Positions 26,958-35,236 of a stretch of 56,945 nucleotides of DNA are shown here, piece by piece; position 1 is the stretch's first letter; each line of letters starts with the position of its first letter. Location of the stretch: the NCBI GenBank assembly GCA_023412215.1, contig JAEYNX010000033.1, positions 1 to 56,945 on the forward strand. The letters are read 5' to 3'. The notes under the pieces are model-generated. The model searched no databases, was not told the origin of the DNA, and worked only from the letters and a program-made list of their open reading frames with translations. The position numbers and the translations under genes were made by a program. Source of the stretch: Bacillota bacterium (GTDB lineage: Bacteria > Bacillota > Clostridia > Oscillospirales > Ruminococcaceae).

Positions 26958-28463
26958 TTACCTCGCGTGGCTGCCGCCCCATTCCACCACGGTAAAGCCC
27001 TTGCGCTCAAACGGGGTAAGCTTCTGCGCGGGTAGTTCAATCGCTTTTTCAAGCGGCTTATACACCATATGCACGCGCAGGATGCTGTCGGGGGCCGGTG
27101 TGACGGTAAGCGGGGCCAGCGCCTCGTATTCGTCGGTGGCAAAGGTGATGAGATTATAGGGGTTGTGCTGCATCTGGGGCAGCCAGTAGACGATAAAGTC
27201 GTTGTACTCGCGCGCGGTGAGCCCCAGCGTACTCAAGGCACCGCGCAAAAACCGCTCGGTTTCGCTGCCCTTTACCACAAAGCCCTCGTCGAAGCGCCAC
27301 CGGGCGCCGGCGTTGCCCTCCCAGAACAGGTAGTAGTACTCGCCTCCGTCCGCCTTGTTTACCAGCCGCCCGTCGGGGTAGGCCGTCACCTGCCAGCCGC
27401 CGTTGTAGGCGGGGTAGGTGTAGGAGAACTCCCCCTTGTAATCCACCTTCACCGTGACGTCCGTCGGCTTTTCGGGGTAGAGGTAGAGAACGGGTTTGCC
27501 GGTTTCGGGGTTAAACTCACCCTTTGCCATATCGTTCAGCGCGTTTTTAAGGTCGCTGTTAATGGTATATTGAAGCACGTAATCCTTGCGGGGCAGCGCC
27601 ACAATCAATTTACCGCCATTGCACTGGATATTGCAAAAACTGCCGTCGCTGAACTTACAATCGATTTTAACCGCATCCTCCAGAATAGTGGATTTATCAA
27701 CTTTTTTAATCGTATTCGGCTCTATGTTAATATCTTTTAGTGAAGAGAAAATGGTACTAAATAATAGCTCGTCAGGCGTATATACGGTTTGTTTTTCTCC
27801 GCCGACAGTGGTCAAGGCAATGGAGGTGCATAGTATCTCCTGTAAATTTGTAAGCCAAGCGGGCAAAAGAATTCTCTTCGCGCTGAGCGTGTTCCTTATA
27901 TTGTTGAGAATTTGCGCATAATCTTCGCTGCGTATGGCAAGCTGCACCGTTTGCCCCTCTTGTCTGCCCGTCAGGGTGGGAGCAAGCGCGATGCCCTTCT
28001 CGTGGAAGGTGCCTTTATAGCTGGTACCGTCCCGCATTACTATCTCAAAGAACGACGGCTCTTGCAGGAGGGGACCAATATCTTCCGCCTCAACAGCGGT
28101 GGAGAGTATCAGTGAATAATCGGTTTGATCCTCCGGTTCATCGGTAAAGTCGTAGCTTTTAGCACTATAGCTGTCTGCGTTCTGATAAACATAGCAACGC
28201 TGAATAGGGTTGCTTTCATCCCTTAACGTGCTCTGCGCCAATGCCTTCTTCCACCAGCCCTCCTCCATTGCGGGGGCGGGCGGCAGGGGGATTACCGAGA
28301 CCGTATCCGACGAGGAGGGCACGCTGCTCTGCGAAGAGAATTCCTGCGGCGCACTCGCCTCAGAGGATACAATTGTTTCTGCGTACGGCCTTTTATCCAC
28401 CGCTGCGCAGCCGCCTAAAAAGAGCAGCGCGCCGCACAGGATGCCCGCGACAAGCTTCTTCAT
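26958..28463 (-). CDS. large secreted lipoprotein with conserved C-terminal domain
   Basis: 501 residues. The signal peptide MKKLVAGILCGALLFLGGC carries a lipobox (LGGC, Cys19), followed by a serine-rich linker. The C-terminal part contains GKPVLYLYPEKPTDVTVKVDYKGEFSYTYPAY then YYYLFWEGN and DFIVYWLPQM, a pattern I know from many uncharacterised bacterial proteins (KPVIYLYPE type). It probably sits on the outer face of the membrane. The middle region is not recognised. The start at 28463 has AAGGAG six bases upstream. It is divergent from a second, shorter lipoprotein with a similar serine-rich linker. Function unknown. Confidence 0.85.
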   Translation of the reverse strand: MKKLVAGILCGALLFLGGCAAVDKRPYAETIVSSEASAPQEFSSQSSVPSSSDTVSVIPLPPAPAMEEGWWKKALAQSTLRDESNPIQRCYVYQNADSYSAKSYDFTDEPEDQTDYSLILSTAVEAEDIGPLLQEPSFFEIVMRDGTSYKGTFHEKGIALAPTLTGRQEGQTVQLAIRSEDYAQILNNIRNTLSAKRILLPAWLTNLQEILCTSIALTTVGGEKQTVYTPDELLFSTIFSSLKDINIEPNTIKKVDKSTILEDAVKIDCKFSDGSFCNIQCNGGKLIVALPRKDYVLQYTINSDLKNALNDMAKGEFNPETGKPVLYLYPEKPTDVTVKVDYKGEFSYTYPAYNGGWQVTAYPDGRLVNKADGGEYYYLFWEGNAGARWRFDEGFVVKGSETERFLRGALSTLGLTAREYNDFIVYWLPQMQHNPYNLITFATDEYEALAPLTVTPAPDSILRVHMVYKPLEKAIELPAQKLTPFERKGFTVVEWGGSHAR

Positions 28464-28657
28464 ACACTTCTCCTTTTATAGTTCATTTGGATTATTATGT
28501 AACCATTTAGCTGCCTATATTATACTTTTATGTCGGAATGTTGTCAATTTACTCCTTGTAATTAATTGGGTTCTCTGGCCGGAGAGTGCGAAAGAGAGGT
28601 TGTATTGATACCTTCATGGTGGTATTATATGGATGTCACAAGATCGGAGGGATGGCT

Positions 28658-29587
28658 GTGAAGCGATTGCTGTTATTCTTGAGTATACTGCCGATTTTAT
28701 CAGGAATCCTGATGAGCTGCGCGGCAGCGGGCGGGGTACAAGAAAGTGCGCCGCAAGCTCCGGCGGCGGAAGTATCCTCCTCGTTGCAGGAAAGTAGCTC
28801 CGACATCACCTCCCCTATACAGGACGGTGAGCCCGCCTCTTTCTTCCACAACGATGAGGATTGGTGGATTATGAGAGATACCGGCGATGAGTATCTTGCG
28901 GAGCTGCCGCCCCAGCTTCTGATGGATGAGCCGTATTGCTACGAGCTTGCCGTAACCATCATGCACGTAAACGACTTTGGGGGCACACGCTGGACAAAGG
29001 AGTTTAACGGCATTGAAAACGCCTGTTTGGACGACCTGCTGCTCATCGCGCTTTATCGCACACCGAACATAGACTTTCCCGTATCATTCTCCAGCGAAAC
29101 AGGCTTTAAAAGCGCTGAATACCCGAACCACCCGCTTGTGGATGCGTTAAACCGCGAATGGGCAGAAAAGGGACATGACTCCACGGCGCTTTATTACGCA
29201 CAGGAGGTAGAAAAAACCTTCGATTTTTTATTTGGGTACCGATTTTTAAAGAGTGACGGCACCTTTGACCATCACGATGTATCCCCCTATGATTATCTGC
29301 CCGACGAAGCGGTTTACAGCCAGTGTGGAGACTGGGGCGGCCCCATGTGGTTCTACCCACAGGTTACAAGCTACGAAAAAACCGCCGATGGGGTTACCGC
29401 CGAGGCCGTTTCGATATTTGCGCTGGATAAGGAAACCCCTTTGGAGGAGGATGACGTACCGCTTACCAAGGAGAATTTTATGGAGCTTACCAACCGCAGG
29501 GACTGGATGCGCTACACCTTCAAAACCGCCGGGGACGGGCGGCTGGTGCTGGACGGCGTGCAATATATCAGAAAGACGGCCCGGTAA
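28658..29587 (+). CDS. secreted lipoprotein of unknown function
   Basis: 309 residues. The signal peptide MKRLLLFLSILPILSGILMSC ends in a lipobox cysteine, followed by a Ser/Ala-rich linker. I chose the GTG at 28658 because GGAGG lies seven bases upstream; the in-frame ATG at 28652 is too close. The mature part has many aromatic and acidic residues (NDEDWWIMRDTGDEYLAELPPQLLMDE; DYLPDEAVYSQCGDWGGPMWFYPQV) but no domain I recognise. The neighbouring divergent lipoprotein also has an extracellular WW-containing segment after its linker (EEGWWKKAL), hinting at a shared origin or role. Confidence 0.8.
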   Translation: MKRLLLFLSILPILSGILMSCAAAGGVQESAPQAPAAEVSSSLQESSSDITSPIQDGEPASFFHNDEDWWIMRDTGDEYLAELPPQLLMDEPYCYELAVTIMHVNDFGGTRWTKEFNGIENACLDDLLLIALYRTPNIDFPVSFSSETGFKSAEYPNHPLVDALNREWAEKGHDSTALYYAQEVEKTFDFLFGYRFLKSDGTFDHHDVSPYDYLPDEAVYSQCGDWGGPMWFYPQVTSYEKTADGVTAEAVSIFALDKETPLEEDDVPLTKENFMELTNRRDWMRYTFKTAGDGRLVLDGVQYIRKTAR

Positions 29588-29601
29588 TAGATGAAAAATG
29601 C

Positions 29602-29634
29602 AGCGGCCCCGCAGAAATTTTCTGCGGGGCCGCT
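29602..29634. terminator. bidirectional terminator
   Basis: A perfect 15-base stem AGCGGCCCCGCAGAA with its complement. On the minus strand it is followed by GCATTTTTCATC; on the plus strand the T run is poor. It separates the lipoprotein from the convergent ABC genes. Confidence 0.88.
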
Positions 29635-29656
29635 TGTAGATTGTATCGTTCTATGC

Positions 29657-30358
29657 TTATCTCCGCTTGTCGGCAATCATCAGGGCAATGCCCACCCACG
29701 CCGCGTTCACGGCGATGCCGAGCAGGAGCAGCCCCGCGCTCTGCGGCACTATCATGAACTTGGTCGTCCAGTAAAAGGGCAGTACCCCCGAGAGGACGCT
29801 CACCCACGGGATGCCGAGCAGGTCGGCGGCGCTCGTGATCATCAGCGAGTCGAGCATCTTGGCGAGGGTTAGCCCCTTCACCTTATCGTCGGCAATCGAA
29901 AAGAGCACCAACGCGGTGGAGATGGCCTGCAGGCCGGAGAGGAGCATTACGGCAAAGAGGCTCACCGCCGAAACCGCCGCCACGTTCAGTATTAGGTGGG
30001 TGACCAGCGTATACGCCATGCTGAGCACGAACGGCATCACCAGCCGGTTCGCGATGTAGCCCGAAAAGCCGATGGGGGTCACGCTCATGAGGGTGTAGAT
30101 GCCGCCGTCGCGCTCGTCTATCATCATAAAGGCGGTCACCGCCCCGAGCATGCCGGGCGAGAGCAGCACCATAAAGCCCTCGAGGTAGCCTAGGTAGGGG
30201 GTGAGGTCAAAGCCCGTGTACCGCACGAGCAGCGGCGTGCCGAATATCAGCAGCGCCTTTACGGCGGCGATGGCCAGAAACGGCACCGCCATAAACAGGA
30301 GCATCAGCGGCTCGCGCAAAAGCTTTTTAAAGTCGCTTACAATTGCGTGGCTGTTCAT
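29657..30358 (-). CDS. ABC transporter permease (second)
   Basis: 233 residues with six predicted membrane helices and no ATPase motif, of the ABC-2 type exporter permease kind (MNSHAIVSDFKKLLREPLMLLFMAVPFLA; MLGAVTAFMMIDERDGGIYTLMSVTPIG). The phrase on erratic-content-dependent helices resembles bacteriocin-resistance or drug-export permeases. Its start overlaps the upstream permease stop by four bases. Together with the next two genes it forms one exporter. Confidence 0.88.
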   Translation of the reverse strand: MNSHAIVSDFKKLLREPLMLLFMAVPFLAIAAVKALLIFGTPLLVRYTGFDLTPYLGYLEGFMVLLSPGMLGAVTAFMMIDERDGGIYTLMSVTPIGFSGYIANRLVMPFVLSMAYTLVTHLILNVAAVSAVSLFAVMLLSGLQAISTALVLFSIADDKVKGLTLAKMLDSLMITSAADLLGIPWVSVLSGVLPFYWTTKFMIVPQSAGLLLLGIAVNAAWVGIALMIADKRR

Positions 30359-31056
30359 TCGCCCTGCCCTCCCAACACACTTTTATCATATACGCGCAAC
30401 GCTATTAAAAACATCAGTACAATCCATACGGCGAGCACCAGTAAATCGGCAGCTGCCGCAAGCGGCGCAATACCGCGAAACGCCCCGACGGCCAGGTGCA
30501 GCCCCGCCACACTCGGCAGCGCGCGGAACACCCACGAAAACGGGAAGTCGATAACCGCAAAGCAGGGTAGGATAGCGGCCAGCATCATCGGCACCGCGCG
30601 CACAAAGTACTGGTTGACGCTGCGGCACCCGCCCGCCGCCAGAAAGCCGTAGAGGGTAAAGAGCACCGAGCTGAGCGCCACCGAGAGCAAGAGCAGCGCG
30701 AGGTTTTGCTCCCCCCACGCCGCCGCGAGGGCGATGACCACCGTCGCCGCGACCGCCAGCGCCCCAAACGAAACGGCCTTGGAAAGGAGGTACTGCGCGG
30801 GGGAGAGCGGCGTGACGGCGAGGCAGTCGAGGATGCCCTGCTGTTTTTCGAGCATGACGATGCCGCCGATGAAAAAGAACCCGACGATGGCGGGGTCGGT
30901 GTAGATGGTGAGCGCCGCGAGGTACTCACGTATTTCGCCCGCCGGAAGCTTTTGCAGCACGATGACATACACCGCGGTCACCAGAATATAAACTAAGTAA
31001 AACCCCTGCTTGAACTGAAATTTAACGTCGCCTTTCAAGGCGGTGGCCAGCCTCAT
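30355..31056 (-). CDS. ABC transporter permease (first)
   Basis: 233 residues, six membrane helices, ABC-2-like (FKQGFYLVYILVTAVYVIVLQKLP; GGIVMLEKQQGILDCLAVTPLSPAQYLLSKAV). The charged segment between helices (EKQQGILDCLAVTPLSP) is the usual coupling region. It overlaps both neighbours by four bases, so ATPase and both permeases are made in step. Exported substrate unknown. Confidence 0.88.
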   Translation of the reverse strand: MRLATALKGDVKFQFKQGFYLVYILVTAVYVIVLQKLPAGEIREYLAALTIYTDPAIVGFFFIGGIVMLEKQQGILDCLAVTPLSPAQYLLSKAVSFGALAVAATVVIALAAAWGEQNLALLLLSVALSSVLFTLYGFLAAGGCRSVNQYFVRAVPMMLAAILPCFAVIDFPFSWVFRALPSVAGLHLAVGAFRGIAPLAAAADLLVLAVWIVLMFLIALRVYDKSVLGGQGE

Positions 31057-31907
31057 TCCAGCACCCTCCCCGTCACCTTGATGAAGATCTCCTCCAGCGT
31101 CGCGTCCTCGCTGTGGATGGTTTGTATCTCCTTCTTTTGCAAAAGCTCGAACAGCCGCGCCTCTTTATGCAGCGTATCGAGCGAGAACTCCTCGTTTACA
31201 AGGGCATCCCCCTCGCGGTAGGCCACCTTTACCACCCGCCGGCCAAAGTTAACCTTGAGGTTGGCGGGGGTGTCGCAAAGGGTGATCTGCCCGTCGCACA
31301 GAAAGGCCACGCGGTCGCACAGCTCCTCGGCGACGTTCATGTTGTGGGTGGTGAGGAACACCGTTTTGCCCTCGCTTTTGAGCTGCAGGATGATGTCCTT
31401 GATCAGGCGGGCGTTCACGGGGTCCAGCCCCGAGGTCGGCTCGTCGAAGAACAGGAAGTCGGGGCCGTGCATGATGCTGCGCACAAAGTTTAAGCGCATC
31501 TTCATGCCCTTCGAATAGTTCTCCACCCGCTTGTCGCGGTCGGGCAGCAGGCCCACGCGGTTAAGCAGCGCGTCGACATCTCTGGGGCCGTTTTTGTAGT
31601 AGCCGCCCAGCAGCTTTAAGTTCTCGGCGGCGGTGAGCTTGGCGTAGAGGTTCGGGAAGTCAAACGCCACGCCGATCCGCTCGAAGAACTCGCGCCCGTA
31701 GGCGCTGCGCTCCTGCCCGAACACCTTCACGCTGCCCTTGTAGCCGCGCAAAAGGCCGATGATGGTGCGCTGCGTGGTGGTTTTGCCCGAGCCGCTGGGG
31801 CCCAAAAAGCCGAAGATCTCGCCTTTTTGGATGGTAAAACTGATCTTTTTAAGCGCGGGCGCCTTGCCGCCCGCATAGGTATATTCGAGGTTCTCTGCCG
31901 TTAACAT
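31053..31907 (-). CDS. ABC transporter ATP-binding protein
   Basis: 284 residues. Walker A GPSGSGKTT (36-44), signature NYSKGMKMRL (about 133-142), Walker B FLFFDEP with SGLDPVNARL after it, and the H-loop TTHNM. The signature has YSKGM in place of LSGGQ, as is usual in CcmA-like drug or lantibiotic exporter ATPases. It powers export by the two permeases encoded downstream. A TetR regulator lies upstream on the same strand with palindromic operators between. Confidence 0.93.
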   Translation of the reverse strand: MLTAENLEYTYAGGKAPALKKISFTIQKGEIFGFLGPSGSGKTTTQRTIIGLLRGYKGSVKVFGQERSAYGREFFERIGVAFDFPNLYAKLTAAENLKLLGGYYKNGPRDVDALLNRVGLLPDRDKRVENYSKGMKMRLNFVRSIMHGPDFLFFDEPTSGLDPVNARLIKDIILQLKSEGKTVFLTTHNMNVAEELCDRVAFLCDGQITLCDTPANLKVNFGRRVVKVAYREGDALVNEEFSLDTLHKEARLFELLQKKEIQTIHSEDATLEEIFIKVTGRVLE

Positions 31908-32019
31908 GGATCGTCAACCCTTTTCTCATTGAATTTTATTCTAAAGTAAGCGATTGCTCATTATTTGGATGGAATACTCCTGCCCCGAGACGCCGGCAAT
32001 GAGGGCAACGGCCCTCTTT

Positions 32020-32037
32020 AATGAGCGGCCGCTCATT
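32020..32037. promoter_or_regulatory. candidate TetR operator before the ABC genes
   Basis: AATGAGCGG and its exact complement form an 18-base palindrome. Its half-site ATGAGC also occurs in the palindrome upstream of the regulator gene. Confidence 0.6.
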
Positions 32038-32136
32038 TTATGGCTGCATCTCTTGGCGGCTTTTTACGTTTACTCTCGTTTTGCTGTGTACGGCGTCTTT
32101 TAACAGGGAACGCGGGCGTTAACCTGATGGAGGGGA

Positions 32137-32733
32137 TTATTCACCTAAGACACGCATAACGCCTGCTATGGTAAACATCAGCGTATCGCAGATCAACGTG
32201 CGCAGCAGTTCGGGGTCTTCGCAGCGTGCAATCACATACAGCACACCGCAGAGCAGCTCCTGCGCAATGACCTTGCCCATCTGCGGGTGGATGGGGGCGT
32301 TCATCTCTTTTAAATGCTCGGTAAAATGCTGCTCGAGCACTGCCGCAAACTCGTCTCTGGTATGCTCAAACCGGCTGCCGCCGCTTTTTTCGAGCAGGAT
32401 ATAAAACCGCTTGGTGAAAACCGGCATCAATGTGTCGAGCCACACAAACAGAAAGGCGCGCCACTCGCGGAAATCGCGGCTCTCGAGAATCCCCGCGGGC
32501 ACCATGCCCTCGCTGTGGTGCTGCAAAAGCCGCAAAAACGCGTCGTACTCCTGCTTTACCAGCAGCTCAAACAGCGCCTCTTTGTTTTCAACGTAGTGGT
32601 AGAGGTTGCCGATGGTGGTGCCGGAGTGCTTTGCGATGGCGCGCAGTGAGGCGTTTTGGTAGCCCTTTTGCATAAACTCGCGCTCCGCGTTTTCGAGGAT
32701 GACCGCCATGAGCTCCTCTTTTTTGTACTGCAT
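32137..32733 (-). CDS. TetR-family transcriptional regulator
   Basis: 198 residues. The N-terminal helix-turn-helix is clear (AEREFMQKGYQNASLRAIAKHSGTTIGNLYHYVENKEALFELLV, about 15-58), and the variable C-terminal ligand domain is helical. It presumably represses the ABC exporter that follows on the same strand, and perhaps itself, through the ATGAGC palindromes at 32020-32037 and 32745-32760. The inducer is unknown, probably a substrate of the exporter. Confidence 0.93.
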   Translation of the reverse strand: MQYKKEELMAVILENAEREFMQKGYQNASLRAIAKHSGTTIGNLYHYVENKEALFELLVKQEYDAFLRLLQHHSEGMVPAGILESRDFREWRAFLFVWLDTLMPVFTKRFYILLEKSGGSRFEHTRDEFAAVLEQHFTEHLKEMNAPIHPQMGKVIAQELLCGVLYVIARCEDPELLRTLICDTLMFTIAGVMRVLGE

Positions 32734-32744
32734 AAATAATCACC

Positions 32745-32760
32745 TGCTCATTTATGAGCA
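32745..32760. promoter_or_regulatory. candidate TetR operator upstream of the regulator
   Basis: TGCTCATTTATGAGCA is a 16-base near-perfect palindrome 11 bases before the tetR start, sharing the half-site ATGAGC with 32020-32037 but in the opposite arrangement. Confidence 0.55.
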
Positions 32761-32859
32761 TACCACCCGGACATGCGGTTGTCAAGAGCCGCCAAGTGGA
32801 ATGAGTGAAACATGGTTGGCGGTGTAAATCGAACCCTCCGCAAAACGGCGAGGGCATAC

Positions 32860-33120
32860 GGGACATCGTGGACACCGTCCCCTGCAATTCATTGTCGTCA
32901 CGTAGGGAAGGGGCTTGCCCCTTCCGAGTATAGGTGAATAGGCAGGTACATCTTTATACTACAACGGTGGGTGGAGGGAACGCGGGCGATTAGTAATCAC
33001 CCCTACAGTCGAACACGGTGCGGTTTTAATGGTGCTGATACAGGTACGAAACGCCTTCCCTATGCGTTGGTGGAACGCATGAATGGCGTTGTAGGGGCGG
33101 GGCTTGCCCCTGGCCGCATT
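32860..33120. repeat. palindromic repeat cluster
   Basis: Several CCCTACA or GTAGGG-bounded units, for example GTAGGGAAGGGGC..GCCCCTTCC near 32902-32922, GGGCGATT..AATCACCCCTACA near 32982-33007, and TGTAGGGGCGGGGC..GCCCC near 33090-33111. No gene is seen in 32761-33216. Confidence 0.75.
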
Positions 33121-33216
33121 TGGATATGTGCTGTTTAAAGCGCAGGACGAGCGGGATACCCCACCTTGTTGCAGAACGATTTTAAGCGTGTTTTTATCTG
33201 CCATCCGCTTTAGGTA

Positions 33217-33245
33217 TTGACAAATCACACAAACCGGCATACAAT
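33217..33245 (+). promoter_or_regulatory. promoter of the T-box leader and trpXYZ-type operon
   Basis: TTGACA (33217-33222), a 17-base spacer and TACAAT (33240-33245). Confidence 0.85.
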
Positions 33246-33251
33246 ATAGAA

Positions 33252-33532
33252 AAATCAAAAACCAGCAAACCGATGAGTAAGAGTAGTAGGTATGGTGTCA
33301 GGGTTTTCAGAGAGCCGCAGGCGGTGCAATTGCGGCAGCGCGGCCATAGCGAATGGGCTTACGAGGGCAATCCGAGGCGTGTGCTTAGGTGCGACGGGAA
33401 TTCCGCCCGTTACAAAGGGAATGCATATGATGGTATGCAGAGCGAGTGCGTCCGTGTAAGTGCGGGCGAATTTGGGTGGTATCGCAGGAGAATAACTCTT
33501 GTCCCTGTTTTGTGGGGATAAGGGTTTTTTGT
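33252..33532 (+). promoter_or_regulatory. T-box riboswitch with UGG (tryptophan) specifier
   Basis: The transcript carries the standard T-box order. Stem I begins GATGAGTAAGAGTAGTA and has the AGAGAGCC element near 33310. The specifier loop reads GAATGG with codon TGG at 33354-33356. A GACGGG/CCCGTT stem lies near 33392-33411. The T-box sequence TGGGTGGTATCGCAGG is at 33473-33488, closed by GCGA/TCGC as antiterminator. The terminator pairs AACTCTTGTCCC (33494-33505) with GGGGATAAGGGTT (33514-33526), followed by TTTTTTGTTTT. Uncharged tRNA-Trp should stabilise the antiterminator and switch on the transporter downstream. The variable T-box base is U, which pairs best with a discriminator A, a small caveat for tryptophan. 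Confidence 0.88.
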
Positions 33533-33563
33533 TTTATCCGGCCATTATTTTGAAGGGGTGAAT

Positions 33564-33781
33564 AGCGTGAAATTCTTTCACGCTCGGCGCCGCTACGCGG
33601 CGGGATGGAGGTTAGGTTGAAAGAAAATCTTTCAACCCTCGAAAAACTGCCTGTAAAGACGATGATGGGTTAAACCCCTCATCGTCATGCGAGGCCCTTC
33701 CTGCCGCTGTGCGGCACCGGCACTTTTTAAATTTGGTTTTATGCCCTCTCTTTTGGGCGTAAAGCCCAAAAGAGAGGGCAT
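33564..33781. repeat. row of six perfect hairpins between T-box and trpX-type gene
   Basis: Six different inverted repeats follow one another: AGCGTGAAA/TTTCACGCT (33564-33584), GCCGC/GCGGC (33589-33601), GGTTGAAAG/CTTTCAACC (33615-33637), GACGATGA/TCATCGTC (33658-33686), TGCCGC/GCGGCA (33702-33716) and an 18-base stem from 33741 to 33781. They lie in the transcribed leader after the T-box terminator. No gene is seen in 33533-33879. Confidence 0.8.
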
Positions 33782-33879
33782 GAATCTTAATATGACAATA
33801 CTGGGCAGGCGATGGCGAGGAATAAATTTATCCATTTTTAAAAAATAAAACAAAATTTATTAAGGAGAGATTGATTAAT

Positions 33880-34941
33880 ATGAAAAAAGCGTATAGAATA
33901 GTTTCGGTTACACTTGCACTGTTAATGATGGTATTCACCTTCGCGGCATGCGGCACCACCGCCCCCGCGTCCTCCGCGGCTTCTTCGGAAGGCGCCGCGG
34001 TATCCTCCGCAGAGGCCTCCTCCGCCGACGCCACGAACGCCGAAAAGCTTAAGATCGGCGTCATCCAGTTCGCCACCCACCCGTCGCTCGATAACTGCTA
34101 CACCGGCTTTGTACAGGGTTTAGAGGAAGCAGGCTTTAAGAACGGCGAAAAGATAGAGATCGACTTCCAGAACGCCATGGCGCAGATGGAAACCTCCGAT
34201 CAAATCGCAAAGACCATGGCCTCCAAGGGTTACGACCTGATTATGGGCATCGCCACCCCCTCCGCGATCTCGGCGTTCTCGGCTACCCGCGGCACCGACA
34301 TCCCCGTTGTGTTCTGCGCGGTAAGCGACCCGGTAGCGGCCGGTCTGGTACAGTCCGTTGAGGCCCCCGGCGCCAACTGCACCGGCACCTCCGACGTGTT
34401 AAACCTTGACGCGCAGTTAAAGCTCATCCGCGCGATGCAGCCCGACGCCAAGAAGATCGGTATCCTCTACACCACCAGCGAGGCCAACTCGGTTTCGCAG
34501 CTTGCCGAGATCAAAACCCTTGCACCCAACTACAACTTCGAGATCGTAGAGCAGGGCGTGCAGGGCGCGGCCGATATCCCGCAGGCGGCGGCAGCGCTGG
34601 CGGCAAAGGTAGACTGCATCAACAACTTTACCGATAACAACGTGGTAGAGAACCTTTCCGTGCTGCTTGAGCAGGCAAAGACCAACGGCATCCCGGTTTA
34701 CGGCTCGGAGATCGAGCAGGTTAAAAACGGCTGTCTCGCATCCGAGAGCATCGACTACGTTTCTCTGGGCGCTCAAACCGGCAAGCTTGCCGCGCGCATC
34801 TTAAACGGCGAGAAGGCCGAAACCATCGCGGTGGAGAAGATCAAAGACACCAAGCCCGTGGTGAACACCACCGTGCTCGACAGCCTGAAGATCACCCTGC
34901 CCGAGGCCTACAAGGGCGCAGAGCAGATAACGGCGCAATAA
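33880..34941 (+). CDS. ABC transporter substrate-binding lipoprotein, TrpX-like
   Basis: 353 residues. The signal peptide ends in a lipobox cysteine (FTFAAC), followed by an Ala/Ser/Glu linker. The mature part is the ABC_sub_bind fold: LKIGVIQFATHPSLDNCYTGFVQGLEEAGF, IPVVFCAVSDPVAAGLV, KIGILYTTSEANSVSQ, GIPVYGSEIEQVKNGCLASESIDYVSLG. This family includes TrpX of streptococcal tryptophan transporters. Substrate assignment to tryptophan rests on the T-box specifier codon upstream. I use the ATG at 33880 (MKKAYRIV); a TTG three codons earlier has a ribosome site at three bases' distance. Confidence 0.9.
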   Translation: MKKAYRIVSVTLALLMMVFTFAACGTTAPASSAASSEGAAVSSAEASSADATNAEKLKIGVIQFATHPSLDNCYTGFVQGLEEAGFKNGEKIEIDFQNAMAQMETSDQIAKTMASKGYDLIMGIATPSAISAFSATRGTDIPVVFCAVSDPVAAGLVQSVEAPGANCTGTSDVLNLDAQLKLIRAMQPDAKKIGILYTTSEANSVSQLAEIKTLAPNYNFEIVEQGVQGAADIPQAAAALAAKVDCINNFTDNNVVENLSVLLEQAKTNGIPVYGSEIEQVKNGCLASESIDYVSLGAQTGKLAARILNGEKAETIAVEKIKDTKPVVNTTVLDSLKITLPEAYKGAEQITAQ

Positions 34942-34953
34942 TACCAATTCTTC

Positions 34954-35090
34954 TTTAAAAAAGTGAACTTGTCACTTTTTTAAATCCCGCTCTTCGCAAA
35001 CAAGTATTCAGCGACAATTCGGCGGCTTTTAGCCGCCTACGCCGTTTTTATAACGGCGTGTTTGAAAAGGGGATTTATCCCCTTTTCAAA
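34954..35090. repeat. row of four perfect hairpins after the trpX-type gene
   Basis: TTTAAAAAAGTGA/TCACTTTTTTAAA (34954-34984), GGCGGCT/AGCCGCC (35021-35037), ACGCCGTT/AACGGCGT (35039-35059) and TTTGAAAAGGGGA/TCCCCTTTTCAAA (35061-35090). The first may act as a partial terminator inside the operon. The stems differ in sequence from those at 33564-33781. Confidence 0.8.
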
Positions 35091-35143
35091 TGGAATTTAG
35101 TTGAGACACAGCTTATTTCTAATTATTCGATACGGGTTACATG

Positions 35144-35185
35144 CATCAAACCGCAGGGGCAGGCGACTGCTGCTGCGGTTTGGTG
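35144..35185 (+). promoter_or_regulatory. long hairpin before the permease gene
   Basis: CATCAAACCGCAG (35144-35156) pairs with CTGCGGTTTGGTG (35173-35185), one G-T pair, and GCAG/CTGC forms an inner hairpin. No T run follows, so it is more likely an RNA-stability or processing element than a terminator. Confidence 0.45.
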
Positions 35186-35236
35186 TATCAACGGTCTATA
35201 GATTTCTGGTTTAATACGGAAAGGAAGCGCTTTACC

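Noticed and set aside
33273..33521. Open frame of 82 codons
   Set aside because: It lies wholly inside the T-box leader, whose stems, specifier and terminator explain the sequence.
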